Positions 23,678 to 33,623 of a stretch of 64,000 nucleotides of DNA are shown here, in pieces (position 1 is the stretch's first letter; every line of letters begins with the position of its first letter). Source of the stretch: Linanthus parryae (lineage: Eukaryota > Streptophyta > Magnoliopsida > Ericales > Polemoniaceae). Position numbers and translations under genes: made by a program. A model generated the notes under the pieces. It worked only from the letters and a program-made list of their open reading frames with translations, did no database searches and had not been told where the DNA came from. The DNA lies in assembly GCA_023055425.1 (NCBI GenBank), contig JALGPY010000004.1, positions 111,207,504 to 111,271,503 of the forward strand, written 5' to 3'.

Positions 23678-24298
23678 AATTGTGTTGAAAATAGCTAATT
23701 GCGTTCTTGTGGTTGGTGCTGCTGCACTACAGAGAGAGCTGATAGAAAATAATACGTGGAAAGTGGTTTATATAGAGAGTTGGTGCATGTATATAGATAA
23801 GTATTCGGTACAAATAATGAGTACCATTCTGTATCTTAAATATCAAGTTTCAAATAATAATCATTAACAATGCACTGGGTTGTGCATGAACTGGTAATAT
23901 ACAACACCTGTTCATATCATGATTACATTAAACTGATTAACATGCATATTTAAGCACACACATCTACAATAAATACAATCTGCAATACAAGTCAATCAAG
24001 CATCATCTACTGGCAAGCATACTCAACTTAAAAGAACATCAATACGCATCAAGCAAAGATGATGCACAAACACGATGTTAACGACACATCTCAAACCAAA
24101 AAAAAAACATTAATCGTTCGATCGTACATCATTCTAAGCGATTATTAGATTGTGAGGAAAGCAAACTCTGCATTGATACATGAAATATAGACGAAGATGA
24201 CATCTATCCATAGCCCCATCACAGATTAAGCATGACCAAACTCAACATTAATACTCATAAGACGTAACATGAAACTACAATCCACCATAGCATAGCAC

Positions 24299-24353
24299 AA
24301 AAAAAAAAAAAAAAAAACCAAACAACAAATAAAAAAAAAAAAAAAAAAGAAAG

Positions 24354-24387
<34 letters not shown>
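24299..24387. repeat. A-rich low-complexity tract
   Basis: About 90 bp almost entirely of A, broken by a few C and G, just downstream of the minus-strand acidic-protein gene (T-rich on the coding strand). It could be a relic of an insertion tail or simple slippage. It is not evidence for a retrocopy by itself, because on the coding strand the tract is poly-T. Confidence 0.8.
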
Positions 24388-24389
<2 letters not shown>

Positions 24390-24396
24390 GGACACT

Positions 24397-24837
24397 CTAC
24401 AGTCTTGGTTTCTTCTTGCATGAATCTTGAACAACTTCTCCAGTATTCTTCCTCTTGATGCCCTTATCTGGTGTCGCATCCAGCGGAGGAATTGATTTCT
24501 TCATTTGCAAGTCTTGGCTACCTCCGCCTATGACTTTTTCCTTCTTCTTTCCACCTGAACTGGAAGAACAAGAGACAGAATGCTTCAACTTCAGCGGATA
24601 CGACGACGCTGTATCAGTTCCCCAGAAGTCATCCTCTTCCTCGGCATCTGAGTACACCGTAGTCTCCGATCCCTTCCCGACCACATAACCGTGTTCAGCC
24701 CAACTCTCCCACTCAGATTCGTCGGTCGTCAATTCTTCCTCACTCTGATATTTTTTACTTTTCCCCTTCTGCTCCTTGCTCTTCACCTTAGCAGTCTTTC
24801 TCTCTTTGTCATCGGTATTTTCCTTACCAGAGTCCAT
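24397..24837 (-). CDS. Unrecognised charged protein, family member 2 (GKGSETTVYS core)
   Basis: Single-exon ORF of 146 aa starting MDSGKENTDD. I do not recognise the family. Residues 1-30 are Lys-rich. Residues 31-46 are acidic. W46-x2-H49-x leads to YVVGKGSETTVYS (51-63), identical in all 13 residues to the gene at 14213-14620. An acidic patch (DAEEEDDFWGTDTASSY) follows, then a Ser/Lys-rich region and a CKKKPRL end that could be a nuclear signal. Outside the core the two proteins share composition more than sequence. The gene lies near the 3' end of the Helitron between copies of a 220-bp repeat. The function is unknown. A disordered nuclear protein is a guess from composition. Confidence 0.65.
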   Translation of the reverse strand: MDSGKENTDDKERKTAKVKSKEQKGKSKKYQSEEELTTDESEWESWAEHGYVVGKGSETTVYSDAEEEDDFWGTDTASSYPLKLKHSVSCSSSSGGKKKEKVIGGGSQDLQMKKSIPPLDATPDKGIKRKNTGEVVQDSCKKKPRL

Positions 24838-26640
24838 TGAATCACAGTATGTTGTAACTTAGGCCAACTGCTTATGCTTTCATACTAGAAGTAAGGACGT
24901 CAAAAGACCATAGCAAGTTTTCATGACCTTTAATTAAACTGATGGATATGATTACTTTGACAGGTACATCTTCAGTAAATGTAATCTGAAGGACAAGTCA
25001 ATCAACCACCAAACGCTGCAAACCCTACTCAATCTACTTAAGAAATCTTCGATGCACATCAAGCAATGCATCTAAATGATGAAACCTAAAGCAGAAGGAG
25101 AAAGATGGTGACTCATTGGGGAAGGTAATAGGCGTTGACAATAGAATAGATTGTGCATGAACTGTTAATACATAGCATGCGTTCATGTCCTGTCATTGAA
25201 CTGATTGACATGCATATTTACACAAACACATCTCCAATAAATGCAAGCTGCAAGACAAGTGAATGAAGCACAAGATACTGCAGGCCCAACTCAATCTATT
25301 AAATTAATCTTCAATTTACATCAACCAATGCATGTAAATGATGAAATCCAAACCAGAAGGACATAGATGTTGTGTGGTTGAACAAGATAACAAGCATTGA
25401 CATTGGAAGGTAACATGTTATGAGTATGATTTTCTTAGGCTAATATCTCAAATCACTGCATTATATCAGTCTCTGAAAGTTTCCCAAGTTTGACTGCACA
25501 ACCCATATATTATGTAGTTATAGCCCAATAATAAGGAATATTGCCAAACTATATCATTATAAAACATATTACTCAATATATGTTGCCAAAAAGACAACAC
25601 CTAATTCAAAGGCAGGTGCAACCAATATCTATGTAGCCAATTTAAGATGCCATCAATGACACGCTCGTCTACTTCTGCTGTACTACCTCACTGTGATCCT
25701 GAGATAATCTATGCATACTATCCCGCTATTTTAATCTCCTGACTATAAAATGTAATACAAATGTGATGCACCCAAACAGATGATAAATTGTTGTTGACAC
25801 AGCCTTGCATATATCACATTCCTTTGTACTTAGGTAATACAAATGTGATAGACAACAAAGAAATAAACCTATTCTGAACGACATGTTTGATGGTCCAAAT
25901 ATTGTTCAAGATCTAATTGCCGAGGACAAGTTAGAAATTTGTAAGCATTAAACCTCCTCTCACGACACAGGCTACAGCAATTACATCCCTCGATGCATGT
26001 TATTTTCTGATTTTGATGTTCAAATAAATGATAGCTATGTGAAGAATTTATAATTCACTCACTTAAGAGCTGTTATTTCATTTCATTTACCCATTTAACA
26101 AGATTGCTATCCAGTCGTATTTTCGAGTTGTCTTGCACTGAACCGGTGAGAATCAATCTAGGCGTTGACAATAGATTAGGGTTTCAGGATATAATTGTGT
26201 TTTCCTGGTGGTAGCGGGCCAATTAAAACCTCTGTAAGAGCAGCAGAGTATATTTATGAGAATCAATTTTAAGGAAGTATTTTCCATGATATCTATTTTA
26301 AAACCAAGAAAATAAAGTACAAAGCCATTCTGTCACAAACACACATTTGTAAATATAATTAGTTTTTCTTTCAAGGAAAATATGTGTGATCAAATACACG
26401 TTCACTGACATTAGTAAATATCAATATCAATTTCGTCGACTGTGATTACTACACGTAATATCAATTTCTTGCGTCAAACCATAGATTTTCATGTCCTCTT
26501 CTTAGAAAAAATTAAAGAACAATTTGTACTATGATATCGTCTTATTAGAAAAAATTAAAAACAATTTGTAGTATACTCTTTCTGTGACACATGAATTCCA
26601 GTTACACGTACAGTGAGACAATTGTCAACTTCCAAACCGG
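24838..26640. other. Helitron 3' region, no intact gene
   Basis: Apart from the 220-bp repeats and the short decayed RNase H-fold fragment at 25886-25975, this is AT-rich sequence with no ORF I can support. Two nearly identical short stretches, (t)cttattagaaaaaattaaa, lie at about 26500 and 26542, marking a small local duplication. Confidence 0.5.
25886..25975 (+). pseudogene. Decayed C-terminal fragment of the RNase H-fold gene
   Basis: This stretch matches 16187-16265 closely (ccaaatattgttcaagat versus ccagaaattatacaagat, then gacaagttagaa in both). It encodes a piece like IVQDLIAEDKLEICKH followed by a stop. The rest of the gene is not found beside it. It shows that a longer part of the RNase H-fold region was once duplicated towards the Helitron 3' end. 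Confidence 0.65.
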
Positions 26641-26666
26641 ACGGCGACGCCCGGCGCAATGGCACG

Positions 26667-26696
26667 CCGCGCGCAACGCGCGCGGAGTGAACCTAG
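26667..26696 (+). other. Helitron 3' terminal hairpin and CTAG end
   Basis: CCGCGCGC (26667-26674), loop AAC, GCGCGCGG (26678-26685): a perfect 8-bp GC-only stem. A 7-nt spacer (agtgaac) leads to CTAG (26693-26696), then the host T. This is the classical Helitron termination signal. The GC-only stem stands out in strongly AT-rich surroundings. Confidence 0.93.
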
Positions 26697-27059
26697 TTTT
26701 AATAAAAACTTCATTTACTAGCTTATAAAGAAACAACTATTTAAACAAAAGAACTCTGTTTAGTTCATAAAAACTTTCTCTAAGAGTCCCCAAACACCCT
26801 ATTTATTTTAGAATAAAATTAGAAATTTTGAGAAATAGTTTTAATTCAATTAGCATAATTTTATATATAACTCAAGTTAAAAGACAACAAGACACCCCCT
26901 CACTTAAGATAATAGTTTAATAAAAGACACTTTCTACCCTAATAGATTCTTGAAAATACATTTTCACCCCCTAAACATGTACACACATGATTCATTCTAT
27001 CCAAATCTGAACAGAGCCATGAAGTTTGCGTTTTGATTGTCTAAAACAACTCATAAGAG

Positions 27060-27960
27060 GATTTAGATCATACCTAGGCAAAGAATGGCGGAAATCGGTC
27101 GAGAAATGAGTCGTCGCGGGTTCGTCGTCGAGGTGATCGGCGGAGTTGGTTGACGGGGCTGCTTCCGGTCGCTTGGGCTTCGAATGACTTTGTAAGAAGC
27201 CTCCACGAGCATCCAGGAGGTGAGGGGAAGAGTCCGCGAGAGGTGGGTATCCTTGAATTGGCTGGCTTCAAAAAGTCGTCGGGAAAGATGGAGGTTCGGC
27301 CGCCGGTGGGTCTTCTTCCTCCTTCGCCGCTAGCTGCTGCATCGTCTTCCTCTGGGTTCGTATCAGAGGAGAATAGGGAGAGGGAATGAGGTAGGGGGTT
27401 GTGAAGAGCTGAAGTCGTGATGGTGGTGGCTTCGGGTGGCTTCCCGTCGGGGATGGCTACCGTGGTGGTTGCTGGGTTGTAACGACCAGCTACTGTTGGT
27501 GTTTATCTCGGCTGGGATAACAAAACAGAGAGAGAAAAACAGAGGAGGAGCAGAGGATGGAGGGGAAGGAGGTTGTGTTTGGGTGGTTTCCCGACGGCGG
27601 CAAGGGCGGCCTTGGTGGCTGCGGTGGTGGGTGGTTGCTGCTGCCACCTTGTTGCTGTTTCTGAAGAACAGAGAGTGAGAGAGGGCAGAACAGAGGGTGT
27701 AGGTGGTGGTGGGTTTTCCTTGTCGGAGCTTGAACGTAGTGGTGTTAATGGTGATGGTGATGGTGGAGATGACGGTGATGGAGGGTGGCTGTGGTGGCTG
27801 CTGCCATGTGCCAGGAGGGGGTGAGAGCTTAAATAGAGGGAGTGAGGCGGTGGTGTTGGAGGCGGCAAATGGAAGGGGCGGTGTGGTGTTCTTTGCCGTG
27901 AAGTCAAAGCGAAGATGAAGTCGAAAACAAAAGAAAGAAAAAGAAATCAAAAAGCTGGTT
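27060..27960 (-). promoter_or_regulatory. GC-rich part of the solo LTR
   Basis: This strongly biased block (G-rich on plus, C/CCACC-rich on minus) belongs to the solo LTR and corresponds in position to similar blocks in the Tekay LTRs (31740-33060) and in the LTR at 62120-62760. It probably represents the U3/R leader region of the retroelement. The long open frames on both strands here are low-complexity by-products of the bias and I do not call them genes. Confidence 0.5.
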
Positions 27961-28226
27961 TTTTTTTTTTTTTATAATGATAAATGGAAACTGATTTAGT
28001 GTGGCTCACGCACAACCTCTAGCGGTGGTTGCACACGTGGTTACAATTAAAACAAATAAAGCGCTCACGTATTAACTACGAGTATTGATCTAGCGTTTTA
28101 TAAATTATAATTTTCTCAACTAATAAAACACTATAATTTTACCTAAATTATTTTCGCTACTAAATTTTATTTTACCCCCAAAATTACTATTTTACCCTGC
28201 AGAATTAGACGGGGTATTACACCGAC

Positions 28227-28629
28227 GGTTTAATGCGGGTTTTTTCGGAAGTACTGGCACATAGTAGGAGATGAAGTTACAAAAACAGTCTTGAACTCGC
28301 TCAATAATGGTGCGAATCTGGAGGAATACAACAAAACCCTGATTGCTCTCATCCCAAAGACAAAACAACCGCGCAAAGCTAGTAAGTATAGACCTATCAG
28401 TTTGTGCAATGTGATTTACAAGCTCGTAGCAAAAACTACAGCAAATAGACTGAAAAAGCTCCTCCCAGAGATGATTGCTGAAAATCAAAGTGCGTTTGTG
28501 CAAGGACGCCTCATAACTGACAATATCTTAACGGCATTTGAAGTTATTCATTCCCTTAAAACGAGAAAGAAGGGGAAGAAGGGGTTTGTGGCGCTTAAAA
28601 TTGACATGAGCAAAGCTTACGATGGAGTG
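28227..28629 (+). pseudogene. LINE ORF2 part 2: reverse transcriptase core (broken)
   Basis: Continues the ORF2 segment that ended at 3242. After two missing T residues that shift the frame (28227-28260), it reads LNSLNNGANLEEYNKTLIAL, IPKTKQPRKASKYRPISLCN, NQSAFVQGRLITDNIL and KIDMSKAYD. The last contains the first catalytic Asp of the polymerase. It stops at the Tekay junction (28622-28629). The next block of the domain resumes at 42437. The roughly 55-60 residues expected in between are lost. Confidence 0.9.
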
Positions 28630-29266
28630 TCTCGAAGCGGGTTACACCTAAAGTGCTCCGAATTGGGAAGTTTAGACCCTCCACAAATCTCTTGACTGCA
28701 CTTGCTTCTGTCGGTACGATCTCTGCTCCAAACCTCATAAGTTCTGTGAAGCGATCGTAGTAGACTGCGAGGCTGTCATTCCTTTGTTTCAGGTCCAAGA
28801 ACTCCTTAAGCTTCCGAGACTTGACGTGGTCAGGGTAAAACCGTTCACGCAGTGCTGTCTTCAGCTGTTCCCAGCCAAATCCCGGCTGAGCGAGGAGTTC
28901 TTCTCCCTTGGCAGACCACCATTTGTCAGCTTCCTTCTTGAAGTAGTATACGGCTATTTCTACCCGTCTGTCCTCCGGGCAGCGCACCGATTTTAGCGTC
29001 TTTCCGAAGTCGCGGATCCAGTCCTCCAAGATCGTCGGGTCATCGGTTCCGTAGAAGTAGTCGGGACGAAGTTCAGCAATCCTTCGCATCATATCTTCCC
29101 CTCCAGCCCGAGTGTTCTGCATGATTTGTGTCAGAGCTAGGGTCGCTTGTTCCATGTTCTGGAATCGGATGGGGTCGTATTCTGGGGCCGGTTCTCCTCG
29201 ATTCATCGCTACTTGTTGAGTTCTGCGACTCCTGGTATAGTAGCGAGGAGGGTTGGAATATCGCAT
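28630..29266 (-). pseudogene. Truncated gag (first ~213 codons) of the second internal region
   Basis: Nearly identical to the start of the intact gag-pol (38306 down to 37670), with a Ser instead of Arg in [12 protein letters not shown] as the only coding change noticed. It starts at 29266 with [15 protein letters not shown], as in the full copy, and is preceded by its own PBS and LTR. It breaks off inside the retrotransposon gag domain at FETLH, where it runs into LINE sequence. It lacks the zinc knuckles and all enzymes and would give no functional product. Confidence 0.9.
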
Positions 29267-29623
29267 GGTATCCTATGGATATAATCTCTTTCAAAATAAT
29301 ATCTAACTTACGCGCACATATACAGTACTCGTGTATGAGGTCATAATATCACTGAAATGTTCTAAGGTCCACATATAATGCTTATTATCTCAACAATAAC
29401 CAAATAGTAATCGCATCACAACTATTCTCATCAAAGCAAATAATCCGCCTTACAATAAGGCATATCAAATACATCAGGTAGTTAGGGATCAAGCTACCCC
29501 ATAAACCCCGGCTTGTCAAATTTTATTCCTCATTTTTGTTTTCCTATGTTGATTTTAATTCTGAAAATATTTTTAAACTTAGTTTAGTGGATATCGTAGG
29601 TTCGTACTAACTTAGAACCGTCG

Positions 29624-29635
29624 GCTCTGATACCA
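29624..29635 (-). other. Primer binding site (initiator tRNA-Met), truncated copy
   Basis: On the minus strand TGGTATCAGAGC, the usual plant tRNA-iMet complement, lies 2 bp after the LTR end (TGTTGCA). It belongs to the truncated second internal region, which shows that LTR 29638-33403 also served as a 5' LTR in a tandem arrangement. Confidence 0.9.
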
Positions 29636-29637
29636 TC

Positions 29638-30985
29638 TGCAACACCCCCAAATCATACGGCCGGCCGAACCGTATATTTGGAAAGATGCCTCCGTCCGAG
29701 GAGATAAACCCCACTGGATACGGAGCAGGATCGCCGGTTCTTAGTTAATACAACCATCGATAATCCAAATATAAGTTATGATACATTCATAATAAACCAG
29801 TGACAATGTCTGAAAAACAGAAGTACATTACATTCGATATGAAAATTACTAGGTGATGTACTATACAGCCTGATACTTTAGCCATCCGCGTTGTGAACGT
29901 CCCCCACCTTACTCGTAACCTGCGGGTTTTGAAATAGCACAAGCCGACCGCAGGAAAATTTTAATCAGTAAAAACTGAGCAAATTCATACTGCAATAAGT
30001 AAAACGAGTTTTTGGCACAAAGCATTTATAGACACGTGATATATAGCAGAAATCCACAGTAGTTGTTATCATAACTCAATTTTTTTCCGTTCTCGTCATT
30101 AATTTGGCTGAGGCGTATTAGAGCCCAGCGGGTAACGAATGTCCACAGAGGGGTCAAGATGCAATATATATATCACAATAGGGTGCCTCTCGGGATAACG
30201 TGATTCCCAATTCACCCGAGCGTTATGGGAGCCCCTACGTCAATCCCCGCTCGTAATCATAACTATGAGACCTTAAGTGTCGACACCCCTATACCGTAAT
30301 GACCCATACTGGTATAAGTAGTACTCTATAGTTTTCACATAGAAATAAAACCCGGGTGCACGAAGGCTAACCACGGGGTAGGGTATGTAATCTCGTGGAT
30401 TAGCACCCTAGGAGGATCGACTCACATGCGCCTCCGGCCTTAGCCTCCACACACATCCTCTGTACATCGCCCCAATTATGTTATAGTGCATTATTCACTG
30501 TCGTTTCATAATAATCACAACAGGTTCCAAATCATCATTTCTCAAGAGTATCATTTGATTCCAACTTGTCATCACATAAAAATATCATTGGTTCAAGATT
30601 CATATTTTCCCAACCGAATATTCAAAAGAGGATTCTCAAAACTCATTTCACAAACATTCGATTTAATTCCAAGTATCGGGAGTTATAACGAGATCATTTT
30701 ATACGCACACAAAATCACATTTGATAGTTAAAGTATTGCACATATGAACTTACCGGTAGCAAGCAGCACGACAAGAGAAGTCCTAGTACTCGTACTCGTT
30801 CTCGACAAATTCGTCGTCTACGAATTGAGTGTCTACAAATACGCAATAAGTTCTTATCAACACATAGCTTAATTACATAACGACTCTAGTCGTGACTTAT
30901 ATGCAATGCGTGTCCTTGATTAATCTCCCAACCCCTTGTATTTATAAAAGCTTATTACTTATTATTTATTATTATGATAATAATA

Positions 30986-31018
<33 letters not shown>

Positions 31019-33403
31019 GTTATTATTATTACTATTATTATTATTATTAAGCAATTATTTTAGAGCAAAGTAAATATGGGAACATGCTTATGATCCTTAT
31101 TTTTTTATAATTTGAGTGCTTACCTATTACTTGGAGGCTTTATTGTTTTTTTTGTTTTTGTTTTGTTTACACAACACCAATTAACATATATTCTCCTTTT
31201 TTTTTTGTACATAGTTATAATTACAAATAATTATATATATACTAATATTTACTTGGACTTCTTGTTATAGAAAAATATTTTACTTATTTAATCATAGTGT
31301 AATTACATTCTTTCTACTATTTATAAAAGGTGATTTATAAATAAGTTTTAATAACTTATAAAGAAGGTACTACGAGTGTTTTTCAAGTGATTTTAATATT
31401 ATTATTATTTTCAGAAAAAAAACCATAATTTATTTAATATTATTATTATTTTCAGAAAAATAATCTATTAGTTGATTTAGGGTATTTTAAAACTACAACT
31501 AGTGTCCAAACCAGTTTACAGAAAAGACACTTTCACCCCCACCTTCTAAAATTCAGTTTGTATGTAAAAAAAATTAGTCACCCCCAACAGTTTCGGAAAA
31601 GACACTTTCACCCCCCGATTTGTTTTTCACGTATAGTCATCAACCCAATTCACTCAAATCGAATTTTTTCGAACAAGACTCGATTTTGATCATTGTAATG
31701 GAACTAGGAGGCGATTTAGAGCTTACCCACGCGAAGAATCACGAAAAACGGTCAACGGACGAAGCGGGTCGAGCCTCCGACCGTCGGGTTCGGAGGTGGA
31801 GATCGCCGATGATGGTTTCGGCGTTTCTGGGTTCGTTCGAGGCTTTCACTGGTCTCGTCGGACCTCCTGGAGGCGAGTGAGATGGGTTTCAAGTGGTGGG
31901 TGCGTCGGTGGTGGTTGGGCCGAGCTTCACGCCGGCGTCCATGGAGGTGGCGGCGTCGGTGGCGGTTCTGGCGTGAGGTGAGGCCGCTGCTACCTCTCTG
32001 TTTTCGACAGTGGGGTGGATAGCAGAGAGAGTAGAGAGCTCGAGAGAGATGGAGGAGGTGGGTTTTGTTGATGGTGGTGATTTTTGTTCTCGGTTTATTT
32101 CTCCGGCGAATTCTCCGGCGGGTTCCCGGCGTGTTTCCGGCGGTTCTGTGGCTGGGCAGAGGTAAGCCCAGAGAGAGAGAGAGAGAACAGAGGGGGTTGG
32201 GTTGAGTGCTCTGTTGGAGGTGGTGAAGGGAAGAGAATGGTGGTGGTGATGGTGGTGTTTTCGTCGAGGAAGGCAGCGGTGGTGGTGCTATGCCACCGCT
32301 GCTGCTGCTTCTTTTCTCTTCGCCGGCGAAATCAGAGGGGAGTGAGGGAGCAGAGAGTTTGAGAGAGAGAGGGGAGGCAGAGGTGAGAGGCGGAGGTGGT
32401 GATGGTGGCGTCCATGGGGGTGTTCCCCGTTGGTGGTGATGGAGGGGGCTGTTATGGTGGTGAAGGGAAAGAAGAAGATGATGGTGATGTTGGGTGTTTG
32501 CCGAGGGCAAAGAAGAAGGGGAGGGTGATGGTGTTGAGTTGTTGTTGTTGTGTTGTTGGTGATGAGGAGGCAGAGGAGGTAGGGGGTTTTTATAGGAGGG
32601 GGAGTGAGTTGGGTCGGGGAGAGTTTGTGAGTGTGTGGGTGTTTTGTGTGCCGTGAGGGATGAGAGAGAGAGATGGGGAGAGTTTGTGTGTTGTTTTTGG
32701 TGTGTTGCTGTGAGGGGGAAAAGGAGAAAAAAAAATGAGAGAGAGGAAAAAAAATAAAAGGGGGATGCATTTTGGTGTTGTTGGGTGAGTTATGTGAGAG
32801 AGAGAGAGAGAGAGAGAGAGAAAAAAAAATGGGGGAGGGGATGATATTTGTGTGTGTGTTTGTGTGCTTCCCGTGGAGGAAGGAGAGAATGAGAGAGAGA
32901 GAGATGGTTGTGACGGGGAGAGAGAAAGAGAAGGGAGGAGGGTTTGTGATGGATGAAGAAGAAAACAACAAATGTGTGTGTGTGTGTGTTGTCCGGGAGA
33001 GAAGAGAGGAATAGATGGAGATTTGTTTGTGTGAGAGGAGAAAAAGGTGGGAAGTGGATGGTGATGTAGGGGAAGGAGAGAGATTGTGTTGTAGTAGAAT
33101 TATTAATAGATATTGGAATTGTTTGTATTATTATTGTTAATATTAGTTATTTATTATTATTTTATTAATATTATTTTACTATTATTTTATTATAGTATGT
33201 ATACGTATATAAGCCTCGTATTATACGGTATAAGAATACGGTATTATTATACAGTATAAATACACTATTATTTATATTTGTTTATGTAAAAGACAACTAC
33301 TCCCCCCTTAGTTTCTAAAATGCATGGTTTAGCCCCCGTATTTATAGTAAACGTTTTAAAGAAATTGCACAATCGCCCCCATTAGGTAAATTCGGGTATT
33401 TCA
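29638..33403 (-). repeat. Tekay LTR, left (3' LTR of the intact element), about 3.77 kb
   Basis: On the minus strand it starts TGAAATACCCG and ends TGTTGCA. The part at 31740-33060 is GC-rich and G/GA-biased on plus, with (GA)n and (GT)n tracts. An (ATT)n tract lies at about 30961-31048. The low-complexity long frames in it (about 31752-32971) are not called as genes. Compared with the right LTR I noticed about ten substitutions plus microsatellite length changes. The region next to 30770-30840 contains a splice-donor-like site (CCG|GTAAGT on minus) just after a short acidic open stretch. Confidence 0.92.
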
Positions 33404-33416
33404 TCTTACCACCCTT
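33404..33416 (-). other. Polypurine tract
   Basis: On the minus strand AAGGGTGGTAAGA directly abuts the LTR start TGAAATACCC, the expected place for the plus-strand primer. About 210 bp separate it from the end of gag-pol. Confidence 0.75.
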
Positions 33417-33623
33417 AGAAAAGAGCTTCGTCCCCGAAGCTATCACTACGGTATGTTAATTGAGCGACTCTTATCCGAAGCTAGTGCGCTAGATATGTCA
33501 TGAATGCCCAAGTAATACTATAATATGCACATGTGAGGTTATAACTGGTCATGCTATATGATATAACGATGCCTAGTACGTGTATGCCAACAATTGCTAA
33601 TCGTAGGGTTATACTCTCGCAAT

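Larger units (their letters stand above)
23876..25375 (+). repeat. Three dispersed copies of a unit of about 220 bp
   Basis: Copies lie at about 23876-24080, 24905-25110 and 25150-25375. Shared blocks are ttgtgcatgaact, aaactgattaacatgcatattta, acatctccaataaatgcaa, gacaagtcaatcaa and catcaagcaatgca followed by aaatgatgaaa. The acidic-protein gene at 24397-24837 sits between the first and second copies. The copies are diverged, so this is an old duplication. Confidence 0.7.
4748..26696 (+). mobile_element. Helitron, about 21.9 kb, gene-rich, apparently non-autonomous
   Basis: The 5' end is TCATACTACC preceded by A (4747). The 3' end is CTAG (26693-26696) followed by T, with a perfect 8-bp stem and 3-nt loop (26667-26685) 7 nt upstream. 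This is the canonical A|TC...hairpin-CTRR|T Helitron layout. Inside are a Helitron_like_N Rep remnant and RPA-like genes, both typical of plant Helitrons, plus B3, F-box, RNase H-fold and unknown genes. It lies inside the solo LTR. No HUH nuclease core or Pif1-type helicase could be found, so mobilisation would need a helper. Which genes are captured host genes and which are family-specific is inference. Confidence 0.9.
3243..28221 (-). mobile_element. Solo LTR of a Ty3-gypsy-type retrotransposon, split by a Helitron
   Basis: The outer ends are TGCAACAACC at 3243 and GGGTATTACA ending at 28221, so on the minus strand the LTR starts TGTAATACCCCG and ends TTGTTGCA. It is flanked by 5-bp duplications ccgac at 3238-3242 and 28222-28226, and the LINE reads across the join. 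Removing the Helitron leaves about 3.0 kb (3243-4747 plus 26697-28221), with no gag or pol. It is therefore a solo LTR left by LTR-LTR recombination. It resembles the Tekay LTRs in plan (TG...CA ends, an AT-rich half and a GC-rich half at 27060-27960). Its start is shared with the LTR at 61866. Confidence 0.85.

Noticed and set aside
3243..28221. A 25-kb complete retrotransposon
   Set aside because: The TG...CA ends and ccgac duplication define one LTR only. The intervening 22 kb has Helitron ends and no gag-pol, so this is a solo LTR with a Helitron inside.
31752..32971. Long Pro/His/Ser/Thr-rich open frames in the LTR (also 40790-41808, 27363-27950 and 62127-62744)
   Set aside because: They lie in strongly biased LTR leader DNA, recur in each LTR copy, have low-complexity composition and no domain. 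They are by-products of base composition, not genes.
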